A stretch of DNA of 64,000 nucleotides. Origin: Hormiphora californensis (taxonomy: Eukaryota > Ctenophora > Tentaculata > Cydippida > Pleurobrachiidae). Below are positions 37,517-48,837 of the stretch, in pieces. Where the stretch lies: positions 4,450,520 through 4,514,519 of the forward strand of contig CM035355.1 of assembly GCA_020137815.1 (NCBI GenBank), read 5' to 3'. The stretch's first letter is position 1. Each line of letters starts with the position of its first letter. The position numbers and the translations under genes are program-made. The notes below the pieces were generated by a model. The model was not told the DNA's origin. It saw only the letters and a list, made by a program, of their open reading frames with translations, and did no database searches.

Positions 37517-39540
37517 TCAAACCGGTACTTTCTTCCGTTTTCTGGTGCCCTGTTCATCACCTGACGGCAAAACATAAGCCTCCAAAACCTCACTCTGCAG
37601 CTTCCTTGACAATAACTTGCACGTCTGATCATTTTGATTTAGTTCGACGTTCCCACTATTTGCTAGCATGAGAGAGGTCAAGAATAACCGTGATACCTCC
37701 CTCCTGTCCTCTCCCCCTCCCACCAACTCAGTCAGCTCCAACACCTCCCCACTGCTCCCTGACAACTTGCTAATCAACCTCCTGCTGTAAGTACAAATAT
37801 CATACGGTAACTGCCCCCTCCTCCGTATCCAAAATGGGTGATATCGTGTTCTCCCACGCCAACACTCTCTCCCGCAACTCACTGACCCTCATCATACTCC
37901 TCGCCTCATCAGTGAATTTACTGACATGCTCCTTCACCAAGTCCCCGTAGGACAGCTTTATGTCGGCAGTGGTGAGGGCCTCCCGCTGACTCTCCTCAAG
38001 GGCCATTACCGCAGAGGAGTGGATGTCGTGATGATCCGGTTGTGGGGGAGGGCAGCTCGTTATTGTCATCCACAATCGTACCATGGATATCCACGTCATC
38101 ATCATCGTCATCAGCGCCACCTGCTCCTTCATAAACATCGTCATCATTGTTAGGATGTCTGAAGCTCTGCTCAGGAACCTGCAGTAGATCCGATGGGAGG
38201 GGGAGAGCGGGTGGCTTGGCAATCAACCTGTTCTTTAGCCGAGTATTAGCTTTCTTGTCCTTGGAAAGTGTGGCTTTGAAAAGTTCAATATTTTCTTCGA
38301 AGATGGGTTTCCGTAGGATGTTAGGAAAAGAAACGGGCTTCCGGAAGCTCCTCTTATCCAGCTTGAGAGCATTAGACAAACTCCCGCCACTTGCCGCCTT
38401 CTTCCTCTTCCCTCTACTTGGCTTCTCGATGACACCCTTTTTAAAGGGTTTCACGGGCAGCTCCACATACGGATCCAAGTGACAGTCAATCTTTGAAGTG
38501 TCAGGGGTGGGAATGAGAGGAACTGTGCGGCTCCTCAGGGAGGAAGAGGAGGAGGAGTGTTTGGTAGGAGTTTGGAAGGATGGTGGAGGATCGTCATCGT
38601 CATCAACACCGAATGCCTCACCTCCATCGTCATCATCCATCCCTGCAGCAGCTAAAGTAGCATCATTTACCACAGTAGATTCACCAGGAGGATGAGTTTC
38701 ATTGTTCTCTCTCTGCTCAGGAGCCACCGTGTTGTCGCCTCCTCCGCCCGGTGGTTCCCCAATACTAATGTCCATCTCGTCATCCGGCAGCACAACACCA
38801 GGGGTGGTCGATCCCCTCTCCCTCAACTCCCCCCGTGCAAATCCATCATACTGCGACACTCTCCTCTTGAAGAATGGTGTCATTGCTTTCAACTTCTGTT
38901 TCTGCTGTTGAGCAAAGAACATCGCGGAGTGGATATCAAAAGCTGCACAGCCGTGCTTGTTGATGAGTGATGTGGTAGAGAAGAAATCATCGTATGTTGC
39001 TACCAACTCTCCTCGTTTTCGATCAAAGATATTGTTTTCAGGGAGATCTCGTTTGGTAAGGGCGGGTGTGAGACAGAGTGGTAGCCGTGTTTTATAGTGA
39101 ACACCCCGGCTAAAAGGTTTAATATCAACCCGCACCTTGGCTGATGTTGAGAGGTTTACAGGACCTAGCGTCATAGTCTCATCCTCGCCATCACTATCTC
39201 CTCCACCCTCTCCCCCACCACCATCATCATCATCATCTCCCTTCTTCCCTTTCTTCTGTTTCTCAGCCACTAGATCCAAACTATCAACTACAAGAGAGTA
39301 CAACAGTTCCACCTTCTTGCTGTACACACCCGCACTTCCCTGGATCACAAGGGCCGCTTCTGCGAAGTTGTCGTGACCACCACCTCCACCTTGTGACACA
39401 GTAAAACCACTCATGAACTTCTCGAGTTCTATTGAAATATCCACGTTCCAGTTTTTAGCGAGGTCCTTGATAGGGTTGATTAGTTCCTTGAGGGCCTCCA
39501 ACCTCTCCTGGGATAGTCGGACATCCTCTGTTTCAATCAT
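37517..39540 (-). CDS. NCAPH2: Condensin-2 complex subunit H2 (kleisin)
   Basis: The kleisin of condensin II, which bridges the SMC2/SMC4 heads in mitotic chromosome compaction. Start chosen at MIETEDVRL (39,540), just inside the TTCCAG acceptor at about 39,545. N-terminal helical block: INPIKDLAKNWNVDISIELE and EAALVIQGSAGVYSKKVELL, the strongest family signature. Acidic linkers (runs of D/G), IDIHSAMFF-like middle region and PYVELPVKPFKKG follow. The C-terminal winged-helix part has KLSYGDLVKEHVSKFTDEA, RVLAWENTISPILD, YDICTYSRRLISKL and LFLTSLMLANSGNVELNQND. Essentially a single exon. Frameshifts are needed at two homopolymers: CCCCC near 38,050 and GGGGG near 37,812 (one extra G restores the frame). 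Read as a functional gene with assembly errors. Confidence 0.88.
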
Positions 39541-39853
39541 TCTCTGGAAGGAGAGGGGTATTAGAGAGACATACATGAAAGGAAAGGGAGACAGAGTGAG
39601 ATAGGAAAACTGAGAAAAGGAGACGGTTAGAAAGAGATAGAATGAGAGAGAGAGATAGCGAATAAGAAAATACAACGCAATTTCTTGAAACAGTGTAACG
39701 GTAGGAATACAGTGGTAAAATTGTATTAAAAAGCATTACAGATAATAATATATTTACAAACGTTCTTTTTCATTCTCTTCAGTAGACTCGAGCACCATAC
39801 TTTCTTCGAATGCAACCAAACATAACAAATATACTGTTCGTCATATTAAATAT
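39541..39853. other. NCAPH2 5' region / possible first intron
   Basis: On the minus strand it holds the pyrimidine-rich stretch and TTCCAG acceptor before the NCAPH2 coding exon. A noncoding first exon probably lies here or beyond the MITE at 39,854. No coding sequence recognised. Confidence 0.3.
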
Positions 39854-39962
39854 CAGGAACCGACCGACACAAGTAAACAACCAATCAGAACTCGTTATTA
39901 AGGTCACGTGACTGGTTATCAGCCAATCAGGGACCAGTATTTCCTGATTCGGTCGGTTCCTG
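39854..39962. mobile_element. 109-bp hAT-type MITE, best preserved copy
   Basis: Termini CAGGAACCGACCGA...TCGGTCGGTTCCTG with the 8-bp duplication TTAAATAT (39,846-39,853 and 39,963-39,970). Eight-base target sites and CAGG ends are the usual hAT hallmarks. Lies between NCAPH2 and HAUS8. Confidence 0.85.
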
Positions 39963-40058
39963 TTAAATATATAATGTTTCGTCTTATCTCTACTGTCTAC
40001 TAAGTGCATTGTATTTCATACTTCATAACAATTCAACATACAGAACTCTCACAGTACT

Positions 40059-43000
40059 TCACTCTCCAGACTCCAGACTAAGTTTCTTCGTGGCCACCAG
40101 GAAAGTGTTCTCAGCATTAACATCAGCAAGACTCCTACAGAGAGCAGAGGTGGTAGTGTATTGTTCGAGTGTTCTCTCTAGACACTCCCGCAGGGGCTGC
40201 AGTTCCTGTGTTGTTGAGCCAATCGTATCTGAGGGTGCGAGAAGAGGTAGTTCACAGCGTACTTTACAGGGCCGGGGGGGGGGGGGGGGGGGGGGGTTGT
40301 TATGGCGACATTTGGCGACACTATGACAACCCCCAATTTAATATTGATTATCAATAGTAAACAATGTAATGAAGGTTTACCTGTTTGGTCCTCCTCGTTC
40401 CCTGTTGCCTCCCGGTAAATGCACCTCAACACATCCAGGACCTGTTTCAGGGAACTCTGCAATTCTTCCACCTCACCTTCTGACATCCTGGAGAGAAAGT
40501 AGTGTGATGCGTTATATTCTTTAACATCTAAAACTGATATATATCACCGAATGTATCAATATAATAATAATAAGTGTCAGCAACAACAAAATACTATAGC
40601 ATATAGAACATTGGGATTCTGCGAGTATCTAGGGACTTAATGACGCTATAACTCTGCGACTAACTTTGCGATTTTGACAGTGTTGATATAATGTCGTGTT
40701 CCGTCCAGCATTGTGCACAGAGTACTAAACTGTTTATCAAACCGCGGTAAGATCTCTGTGAGCTCCCCACATATCGGTAACTGAGAAATATTATATTAGA
40801 CATCACCCAAACACACCCCCTCCCCCATTGGCAATAAGAGAGAGACATGGAAGTGTGTGTGTGTTTGCCATGATAAATCAGGAAATTTGATAACACAATA
40901 AATGAAGAACCTGCCCCATTTCCAAAATTCACTCTCTCTGTGGTATATTACTCGTTTCTCTCTCGCTCTTTTCCACCACATCTCACCCAAATACTCTCAC
41001 AACTAACTCCTACTTCCCTCCTCCACCCCCTCAACTCTCGCTCGCCCACCCCATTTCACTCTCAACTCACCCTTTTTACTCCCCCACTCACCAGTACGGC
41101 ACACATGTCGTGCACCTCTCACTCTCTCTCTCTCTTCCCCTCTCTTCCCCTCTCTTCCCCTCTCTTTCCCTCTCTTTCCCTCTCTTTCCCCCCTGTCCCC
41201 CACTCACCAGTACGGCACACATGTTGTGCACCTCTCCCCCTCTCCCCCCCCCTCTCTCTCCCTCTCCTTCTCCCTCTCCCCACCTCACACATATATACTC
41301 CTTCACTCTCCCCCCATTCCACTCTCAACTCACCCTCCCTTTAGCTTTCCCCCACTCACCAGTACGGCACACATGTCGTGCACCTCACACATGTACTCCT
41401 TCACCAAACAGTCCACCTCCAGACCATGACAGTCATTCCTCAGATTCTCCAGGGCCTTCCACATCTGGTAAAGTTGTCCTGTTGCTTCCGTTCTCAACGC
41501 CTCCTGTGTTCTCTCCATCTTATCCTGAGAGAGAGGAAACATGGTTATACAGTTGGACCCCGGTTTACCGGGATGCTCGATGGAAAGGTTTTTGCCCGGT
41601 AAATCGGGGTCCAAAGTTATAGATATTAGATAGGGGTTGGTTTAAGTGATCCCCAAGAAGAAGAGACAGTATTTTTTCCACCAGCCTGGGTACACACTGC
41701 ACACTACAAAGGGAGGGTTCGGGTGGGGGGGTTCCGGCCGGAATTTATGAGGATTTTTGAGGTCACCTCAAAAATCCTCATTTATTATTTGCTGGACAAG
41801 CCCTCAAAAATCCTCAAAAATCCTCAAAAATTTTTCGTTCTATTTAAACATAAACACAGCAAATGCCTGATAAAAAACAATAATAGACTATATTTTAGAG
41901 GTATAAAATGCACTGATTATCAATTCAAGTGCTCTTGCCTGTGCTCTTTGGCTTCCCACACTTGAAGCACTGCTTTCCTTTAGCAAAGTTATTAACTTCA
42001 CATGCTTGAAAAGACCCCGGTGCCCAGATTTTCAAAATTTTAGATAAATACGATTTTCAGTCAAATATGCTGTCAACTTTGTCCCAAAAATCAAAGATTT
42101 TGCTGCCTAGTAAGATAAATGTCTAGAAAATTTTTAGAAATCGTTTATAAAGTTTTTAAAAGTTTAAAAAAAAGTGTCCCCACCCGGGCCCGGTCGGGAA
42201 TCGAACACGGGCCTCACGCGTCAGAGTGGAGGCAGCACACTGCACAGGCAGCACAAATTTACCCCATATTTACATTTTGAGGACTTTTGAGGATGTTTTT
42301 AGGACCATCACCAGGGTATCTGGGAAAATTGCTTAACTGTTTTACTCCTATTAAGGAATGTGTATGCCCAATAATATAATAGTAATCGTCAAAATTTTTG
42401 TAAAAACTATAAAATAATTGTTGAGGATTATTGAGGATTTTTGAGGATTTTTGAGGATTTTTGAGGGGCCTCATTAATTCGAAAAACGCTGGACAAGACC
42501 TCATCCTCATTAATTATTGGCCGGCACCCCCCCGTTCGGGTAAATATAACGTTTACCCGGAGCGGGTAGTACCCACTACCCACTGGTGAGTGGGTACAAA
42601 ATAAAAACGGGTACCCCTTCACCAGCTGTTAAACTTACCAATAAGAAGAGCATTTGAAGTTTCTGGTGCTCCAGAAGGTGTAGATCTGTCTCTGTGACAC
42701 CCTCCTCCCTTGGCGATCTGCCACCACCAACCCCCACTGTCACCCTCACCTCCTCCCCCGAGTTATCACTGTAAAGAGGGAGTTTGTATTATTAGGAAAG
42801 AAAAAACGTCAGCTTTTGGGGTCGTGGCATTGCCATTAATAAACTGATAAAAGACACCTGCACCATCTGAATTGTACTTATATCTAACGAAAATGGTAAT
42901 GATGGTTTTACTTTTTAGAGTCATTTAACTCACTTGTTAGAAGTTGTGACTGGTTTTCTGGTGATCTGAGAGGTACTATCAGCCATAGCCCGTAACGCTT

Positions 43001-43853
43001 TCCTCTCGCTAACTCCCCCTATTGACTGCTTGATAGTGGGCCGCTTTTGGGGCGTGGCCGGTTTACTTGTTGTTTTTGTTATTGAGCTATTCTTATTGGT
43101 TCCTCGAGAGGTGTTAATCGGTTTATTGGTTGGAGTGGAGGGTTTCCGCGGCACTGCAGTTTTGTTGGTTGGTGTAGAAGGTTTTCGAGTTTTTTCCTCA
43201 CAGGTAAACGTATCTTCTCTGTTCAGCTGAGAGAATGTGCTGTTCAGTTGTTAGTATGCGGGAAAACAATTACACCCTATTATTCCAGCAGTGTAGACAT
43301 TAATTTATTAGTACACAGTGAACTATCATGGTTGAATGCTGAAAAATGAGATCGGTGTTAATACCTGTTTACCCCGTGATATGTGATTAAATATCCTGAC
43401 AGGTGTGCTGGAGGAGCGAGCATGGGATGTGATCTTGGCTTCCTCGTGTGATGTGATAAACTCTTGTGATGTGGCCCCTCCTACCTCATCAATCCTCATT
43501 CGATTACTCCGATGGACGGAAGCCGGTGTTGGGGCAGAAGCAGTACGGGGTGTTTTGCCAACCGGCCTACTCGCACTGGCTGACTGCATGTACCGTGATT
43601 TGATCTCTACAGGTTTTCTCTTACTACGTTTTAAACTTTCATTCACTTTGGGATCTTTGTTTTCGTCAGATCGGTTAATTGTTTTATCAGATATCCTAAA
43701 GGAAGTAAAGGAGCGTGAAAATAACAAATTCCGCGAAGGCTGGAGCATCGTGCAGGTACATGTGATAAATGTTAACTCACTCCTAAGGTCCCTAGTGGGT
43801 TGTGTAATGGTAACTCACATTGACTCATCCCAGTTGAGAGGAGGTACCGCCAT
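40059..43853 (-). CDS. HAUS8: HAUS augmin-like complex subunit 8
   Basis: A microtubule-binding subunit of augmin, which recruits gamma-tubulin to spindle microtubules. Exons: 43,819-43,853 (start MAVPPLNWDES), 43,365-43,695, 42,934-43,226, 42,639-42,768, 41,360-41,524, 40,665-40,780, 40,381-40,489 and 40,059-40,228 (stop TGA at 40,059). The N-terminus is basic and disordered (SLKRSKRKPVEIKSRYMQ, like the ESRYLQ motif of vertebrate HAUS8; repeated RKPSTPTNK). Then come coiled-coil segments: LLEHQKLQMLFLL, DKMERTQEALRTEATGQLY, ILPRFDKQFSTLCTMLDGTRH (matching the family's RFKEQYRTFATALDTTRHE) and a C-terminal helix. Exon junctions kept the frame where I checked them. Assignment rests on motif order and the TRH block, since augmin subunits diverge fast. 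Confidence 0.75.
40270..40296. repeat. Poly-G run
   Basis: About 25 consecutive G on plus (poly-C on the HAUS8 sense strand) in an intron, close to the acceptor of the last HAUS8 exon. Confidence 0.95.
41083..41388. repeat. Triplicated HAUS8 exon end and splice donor
   Basis: A block around CACTCACCAGTACGGCACAC followed by ATGT(C/T)GTGCACCTC occurs at about 41,087, 41,206 and 41,353. The third is the real 3' end of the HAUS8 exon 41,360-41,524 with its GTGAGT donor; the other two are intronic copies separated by CT-rich filler. Confidence 0.9.
41550..41616. mobile_element. pogo/Tigger-like mini-MITE, degraded
   Basis: Starts TA|CAGTTGGACCCCGG and contains the family phrase CCCGGTAAATCGGGGTCC. 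The right end is mutated. HAUS8 intron, 25 bp from the exon 41,360-41,524 acceptor. Confidence 0.6.
41714..42541. repeat. Inverted-repeat element in HAUS8 intron
   Basis: Left end around TTCGGGTGGGGGGGTTCCGG and right end roughly its inverse around 42,522-42,541. Both inner flanks carry short arrays of TCCTCAAAAA (left) and TTTTTGAGGA (right). Arms are imperfect. It encloses the tRNA-like segment at 42,178-42,255. Confidence 0.6.
42178..42255 (-). repeat. tRNA-derived SINE-like segment
   Basis: On the minus strand it contains GTGTTCGATTCCCGACC, close to the Pol III B box/T-arm, preceded by CCTCCACTCTGACGCGTGAGG, which resembles an anticodon arm with extra stem. The acceptor-stem-like parts do not close well, so it is not a functional tRNA. 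Confidence 0.45.
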
Positions 43854-45771
43854 TCCATTACTTTTGTCGAAGTGAGCTGGTGTAGACAAAACGTGCACTG
43901 AAATCGAGAATTTGAGCACAAGTCATTTAATCAATAATGCTTTTACGCTCGCTGTCTTACTTGAGTTAGGTGTTTTGAAAGTCTTCACCGGCTTTGGAGG
44001 GCTGAAAAAGTTTACAAAATTATGATAGATCTTTGAATCCGATCACCCAATTGTCTACTATCTTTGAATACAATTCGTAAATAGTTACCTCATCTCTGTA
44101 GTGAGACGGCCTTGTCTAAGCATTATATCTGCCTTGTAACCACGATGAGGACAGCTTCAGAGACCCGAGACGGAAAAGGCGAAACTAAAAAGAAAGAACG
44201 CGAAACAAAAATTTTTCGGATCAACTTTTAGAGAGAATTTGATACCGTGCATCGCTTTATGATTAATTTTGGCGCGTTACATTTTGTTTAGTCGCCGCGC
44301 ATCATGTCAGCGTTTTTTACCGTTCGCGTTCTTGTTTTTTGCAAACTCGTCTTTTGCTCTTTTTGACGTTTGTGAGCTTGCTTTCTCCCTGTCCGGGCTT
44401 AGGGGCGACCCAAGGACGTTTGAACCGGTGCCCATAAACTGAATTCGTGTTTTTGAGTTTCCAATAACCCCAAAATTGCGATTGATTAGCTTTTTTTGGG
44501 ACCGGCCAGAGTCACGTTATTCGGAGTTGTGTTCTGTGGACCAATTGCCGCATGGTAACCTATGTTCAATCAAAACTTGTTACTCTACTCGAGAGTGCTT
44601 TCAGGCTTGCTCTAACTGAAAATGATGAACGTGTTTGCGTTTAAAAACACACTGCAGCAGCAGGTGATTCGTCGTAAGAGCGGGTAGGGTCGTTACTCGT
44701 TTAAATTGTTAATCTATATTGACTCTGTTTTAAACATCGTTGTTGATATTGTTTTTGTCCAAATTTTACCCAAACCCACTTCGTAGTAATCTAAATTTGC
44801 TCTCTCTCAAAACTTAATCTGAGCAGTTAAATCCTTTCCAATTGAGCCGAGATCATGTTCTTCCTCCCAGTAGGTAGATCTCACCGTGTGTTCCCTCAGT
44901 CATCCTTCTCTGTATTATAATACTGTGTAGTGTTGTCCAGTTATTCCATTTGTCATTGAGAAATGCTTGCAACTCTTTCCCAGTAGCCAATCTCCCACTT
45001 CTCGCAAGTTGTGTGTCTCTCTCTTTCTCTCTCTCCCCTCTCTCTTTCTCTATCTAAATATTTAATATGCTTTGACGTCAGACGCCTTCCCGAGAATCAA
45101 ATATCTTGATTTGGTCGATCTACTTTTGTATAATTATTTTTGATGGCTGATCTATTATGATTTTTAAAAGATCACATAATTTATCACCGGTATATAATGA
45201 ACTCCTAACCGCACACCACTTTGTATTTACCTTGCTCCAGACCCTGTTTAACAGTGTTTCCCCGCACCCCTTTGCAAATGTAAGGGAGGGTTAGAACATA
45301 ACAATCTTGAATGATTGTTTTAATGGTTGATCTATTATAATTTTAACTATATGTTATTATAACTTTTAAACAGATCTCATGTTTATCACCGGTGTATAAT
45401 AACTCTTTGAAACCTAATAGACATGACATGTGCTCTGTAACGGCCCATTTAACGATACTGTCATCTAGAAGCTATATTGAGAGAGTGTACATGGCCGTGT
45501 TTGCGTTTGTAACTTTCCGTATTTATCCCATGCCTGCTGTGCAAATAGAAAATTGTGTATATCCAGTAATTATAACATGTCATGGTGCCATTGCTTACTG
45601 TAACTACAACAATACAATTCGGTAACTAATCCTGGTTCATGTATTTATTTGACTTCTTTGATCATCATGATCTGGATTAGTTCCTCTGTTCCTAGTTTTA
45701 TAACACAATTGTTAGCCTCTTTCTAACACACTCCTCTATTTTTAACACAATCTTACACTGCACTCCCATGT
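43854..45771. other. HAUS8-MARCH intergenic region
   Basis: About 1.9 kb separating two divergently transcribed genes, so it should contain both promoters. No convincing ORF. It has a CT-rich stretch at 45,011-45,060 and a dispersed phrase AAATGTAAGGGAGGGTTAGA (about 45,279) that recurs near 63,056 with one base difference. HAUS8 noncoding 5' exons may lie at about 43,860-44,100. Confidence 0.4.
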
Positions 45772-46596
45772 GATTTTAACCCCACTCTAACACCCTCTAG
45801 TAACACCCTCCCTGTTTCTAGCTATGTGTCACACCATGGTTCGGTGATTTTAACCCCACTCTAACACCTTCCAGTAACACCCTCCCTGTTTCTAGCTATG
45901 TGTCACACCATGGTTCGGTGATTTTAACCCCACTCTAACACCCTCTAGTAACACCCTCCCTGTTTCTAGCTATGTGTCACACCATGGTTCGGTGATTTTA
46001 ACCCCACTCTAACACCCTCTAGTAACACCCTCCCTGTTTCTAGCTATGTGTCACACCATGGTTCGGTGATTTTAACCCCACTCTAACACCCTCTAGTAAC
46101 ACCCTCCCTGTTTCTAGCTATGTGTCACACCATGGTTCGGTGATTTTAACCCCACTCTAACACCCTCTAGTAACACCCTCCCTGTTTCTAGCTATGTGTC
46201 ACACCATGGTTCGGTGATTTTAACCCCACTCTAACACCCTCTAGTAACACCCTCCCTGTTTCTAGCTATGTGTCACACCATGGTTCGGTGATTTTAACCC
46301 CACTCTAACACCCTCTAGTAACACCCTCCCTGTTTCTAGCTATGTGTCACACCATGGTTCGGTGATTTTAACCCCACTCTAACACCCTCTAGTAACACCC
46401 TCCCTGTTTCTAGCTATGTGTCACACCATGGTTCGGTGATTTTAACCCCACTCTAACACCTTCCAGTAACACCCTCCCTGTTTCTAGCTATGTGTCACAC
46501 CATGGTTCGGTGATTTTAACCCCACTCTAACACCCTCTAGTAACACCCTCCCTGTTTCTAGCTATGTGTCACACCATGGTTCGGTGATTTTAACCC
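45772..46596. repeat. 74-bp tandem repeat, 11 units
   Basis: Strictly periodic: GATTTTAACCCC recurs at 45,772, 45,846, 45,920 and every 74 bp to 46,586. Units are nearly identical; CTTCCAG replaces CTCTAG in only two. Each unit contains CCCTGTTTCTAG, which looks like a splice acceptor. The array ends 13 bp before the MARCH start codon. Confidence 0.95.
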
Positions 46597-46608
46597 CATC
46601 TTGGATTA

Positions 46609-47325
46609 ATGGGGTCTTCCCCTAAGATGCCTCATAAACACGTTATTGTGAACCCAGTTGCAGACATGCAACCACAACCAACATCTTTTACCTCTGTCGA
46701 CATTGAGGCAGGATCAAACTCCGATATCAAGGACACTTCTTCAATTAAATCTGAGAAAATATGCCGTATTTGTCATTGCGGGGTGGAAGACGAAAAGTTT
46801 ATATCCCCCTGTAAATGCACCGGCTCCCTCGGCTACATCCACCAATCGTGCCTCCAGTCCTGGTTGAATATAACGGGGAAGGCTAACAAGAAACAGTGCG
46901 AGTTGTGTCAGTTTGATTTCCAGTTGCAGACCTCCCTAAAACCCCTTCACAAGTGGAAGATGCTCAAACTAACGGCATACGAGAGAAAGAAAGTTATCTG
47001 CTCATTTGCATTTCATCTCCTCGCGGTCCTATGCGTGATATGGAGCATTTGGGTGCTGATGGACAGGTTAATATCAGAGGCAAATGATAACGAAATCAGT
47101 TGGGCGTTTTGGACGAAAATTGGAGTTGTTATCATCGGTTTCATCGGGGGAATTTCCTTTATGTATAGCCAATGTAAGATGTATGTAACGTATTTTAACC
47201 GATGGAAGGCCAGTAACCAAATCATAGTTGTGTTAGATGCGGGACAATGTAGAGCTGACACTCCTCCTGGATCTGCGATACCAGCCAACACCTCAACAGC
47301 ATCCCCCATTGCTGATGTAGGGTAG
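46609..47325 (+). CDS. MARCH1/8-like RING-CH membrane E3 ligase
   Basis: A 238-residue membrane-bound ubiquitin ligase of the MARCHF1/MARCHF8 group, which ubiquitinates membrane proteins in endosomal trafficking. The RING-CH (C4HC3) finger spans residues about 47-98: CRICHC, CKCTGSLGYIHQSCLQSW and CELCQF. Two transmembrane helices follow: about 124-148 (SFAFHLLAVLCVIWSIWVLM) and about 163-185 (KIGVVIIGFIGGISFMY). The post-helix motif SQCKMYVTYFNRWKASN matches the family's conserved cytosolic segment. One uninterrupted exon with stop TAG. The N-terminal 45 residues are low in conservation, and upstream noncoding exons are likely because the 74-bp array abuts the start. No frameshift. MARCHF1 and MARCHF8 cannot be separated here. 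Confidence 0.9.
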   Translation: MGSSPKMPHKHVIVNPVADMQPQPTSFTSVDIEAGSNSDIKDTSSIKSEKICRICHCGVEDEKFISPCKCTGSLGYIHQSCLQSWLNITGKANKKQCELCQFDFQLQTSLKPLHKWKMLKLTAYERKKVICSFAFHLLAVLCVIWSIWVLMDRLISEANDNEISWAFWTKIGVVIIGFIGGISFMYSQCKMYVTYFNRWKASNQIIVVLDAGQCRADTPPGSAIPANTSTASPIADVG

Positions 47326-47337
47326 AACTGGGGTGTG

Positions 47338-47656
<319 letters not shown>

Positions 47657-48720
47657 TCTGTGACAATTTGAGCTGTTTTGTTTCTTTTGTGTTTGAGCTT
47701 GGGTTCTGTTGGCAGTATGTATGTGTGTTTGTCACGTGTGCGAATCTCATTCATATCATGAGTGATATACCCCATCTCTGTCTCTCTCAGATCTCTGAGA
47801 GATCTACAATAATCATGTACCATAGGTCGCCCCTAGCCCCTGTACCATTGGTCCCCAGGCCCCACTGGCCCCTGTCTGTAATCATGTACCATGGGTTGCC
47901 CCTGTCTATAAGTATAATCGTGGTGTACCATGGGTTATTGGGTCGCCCCTGGCCCCTTTCTGCAATTGTGTACCATGGGTTATTTAAAAGAGTCCCCCCT
48001 GTATTCCCCAGCTGTATCCCCCATATTGTGTCAGTCCAGCACGATACATACAGACAGTACCAGGGGACAGACAGCGCCGTTCACCCTCTGTATTGTGTGC
48101 AAACATGAAGCAAAAGAAGAGATTTTGGGGGTTTATGTAAAAAAGGTTTGTGTGTAAAAAGGAGAATGTTACTAAGTGTGGGTTGATCATTTAAAATGAC
48201 AAAGTGTGGGAGCAAAAGAATGTGAGTGAGAGATTTGTTTTTAAAATGTTTGTGTGTGAGCTTGTTTGAGAATAATACCTTATATTTTCAGCTTATTTTC
48301 AGATAAAAAACGATTAAAATAAAGTTCTATATATTATGCAGTACATACATTGTGTAAATATCACCATGCACAGTTCGCAAGACTGTACTTTTCTTCTTTT
48401 TCTTACTGTTCAGATAAGAATTATGTTTTTTGTTTTATAAATAGAACATGCAACTATGAGGGGGGGGGGAGCTTCTGGGTTTTCATCTGGACCAGTTTCA
48501 GGGATTTGGTTACCTACACTCACTTTTCTGCTTTATATTTTGAAAATTACTCCGAGAATAACAACAGAATACCCGCAACAAGCACGAGTTATCTCTCTAC
48601 ATTGAATCATCATAATGCTGCATATTAGAGCACATAATCATCCTACACACACACACACGCTTACACGGCATCTGTGGCTGGATGTGGTGGTCAGGAGGAG
48701 AGGTTATTTTGGTATCCTTT
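47657..48720. other. MARCH downstream region, no gene
   Basis: Contains several versions of a phrase TACCATGGGTTG/TACCATGGGTTATT between 47,815 and 47,990. A polyadenylation-like AATAAAG is at about 48,318. No coding sequence recognised. Confidence 0.4.

Positions 48721-48778
<58 letters not shown>
48721..48778. repeat. (CT)n microsatellite
   Basis: Nearly pure CT run. Confidence 0.95.
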
Positions 48779-48782
<4 letters not shown>

Positions 48783-48837
48783 ACTTTTGTTTTCTTCCCC
48801 AGCTTTCACCGACTGCACCTGTTATCGATTATACATA

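Noticed and set aside
38498-39376. Plus-strand ORFs over NCAPH2
   Set aside because: Shadows of the acidic and Gly-rich linkers of the minus-strand gene.
45772-46596. CRISPR-like array
   Set aside because: The 74-bp units are contiguous and nearly identical with no unique spacers; it is a simple tandem repeat in a eukaryotic genome.
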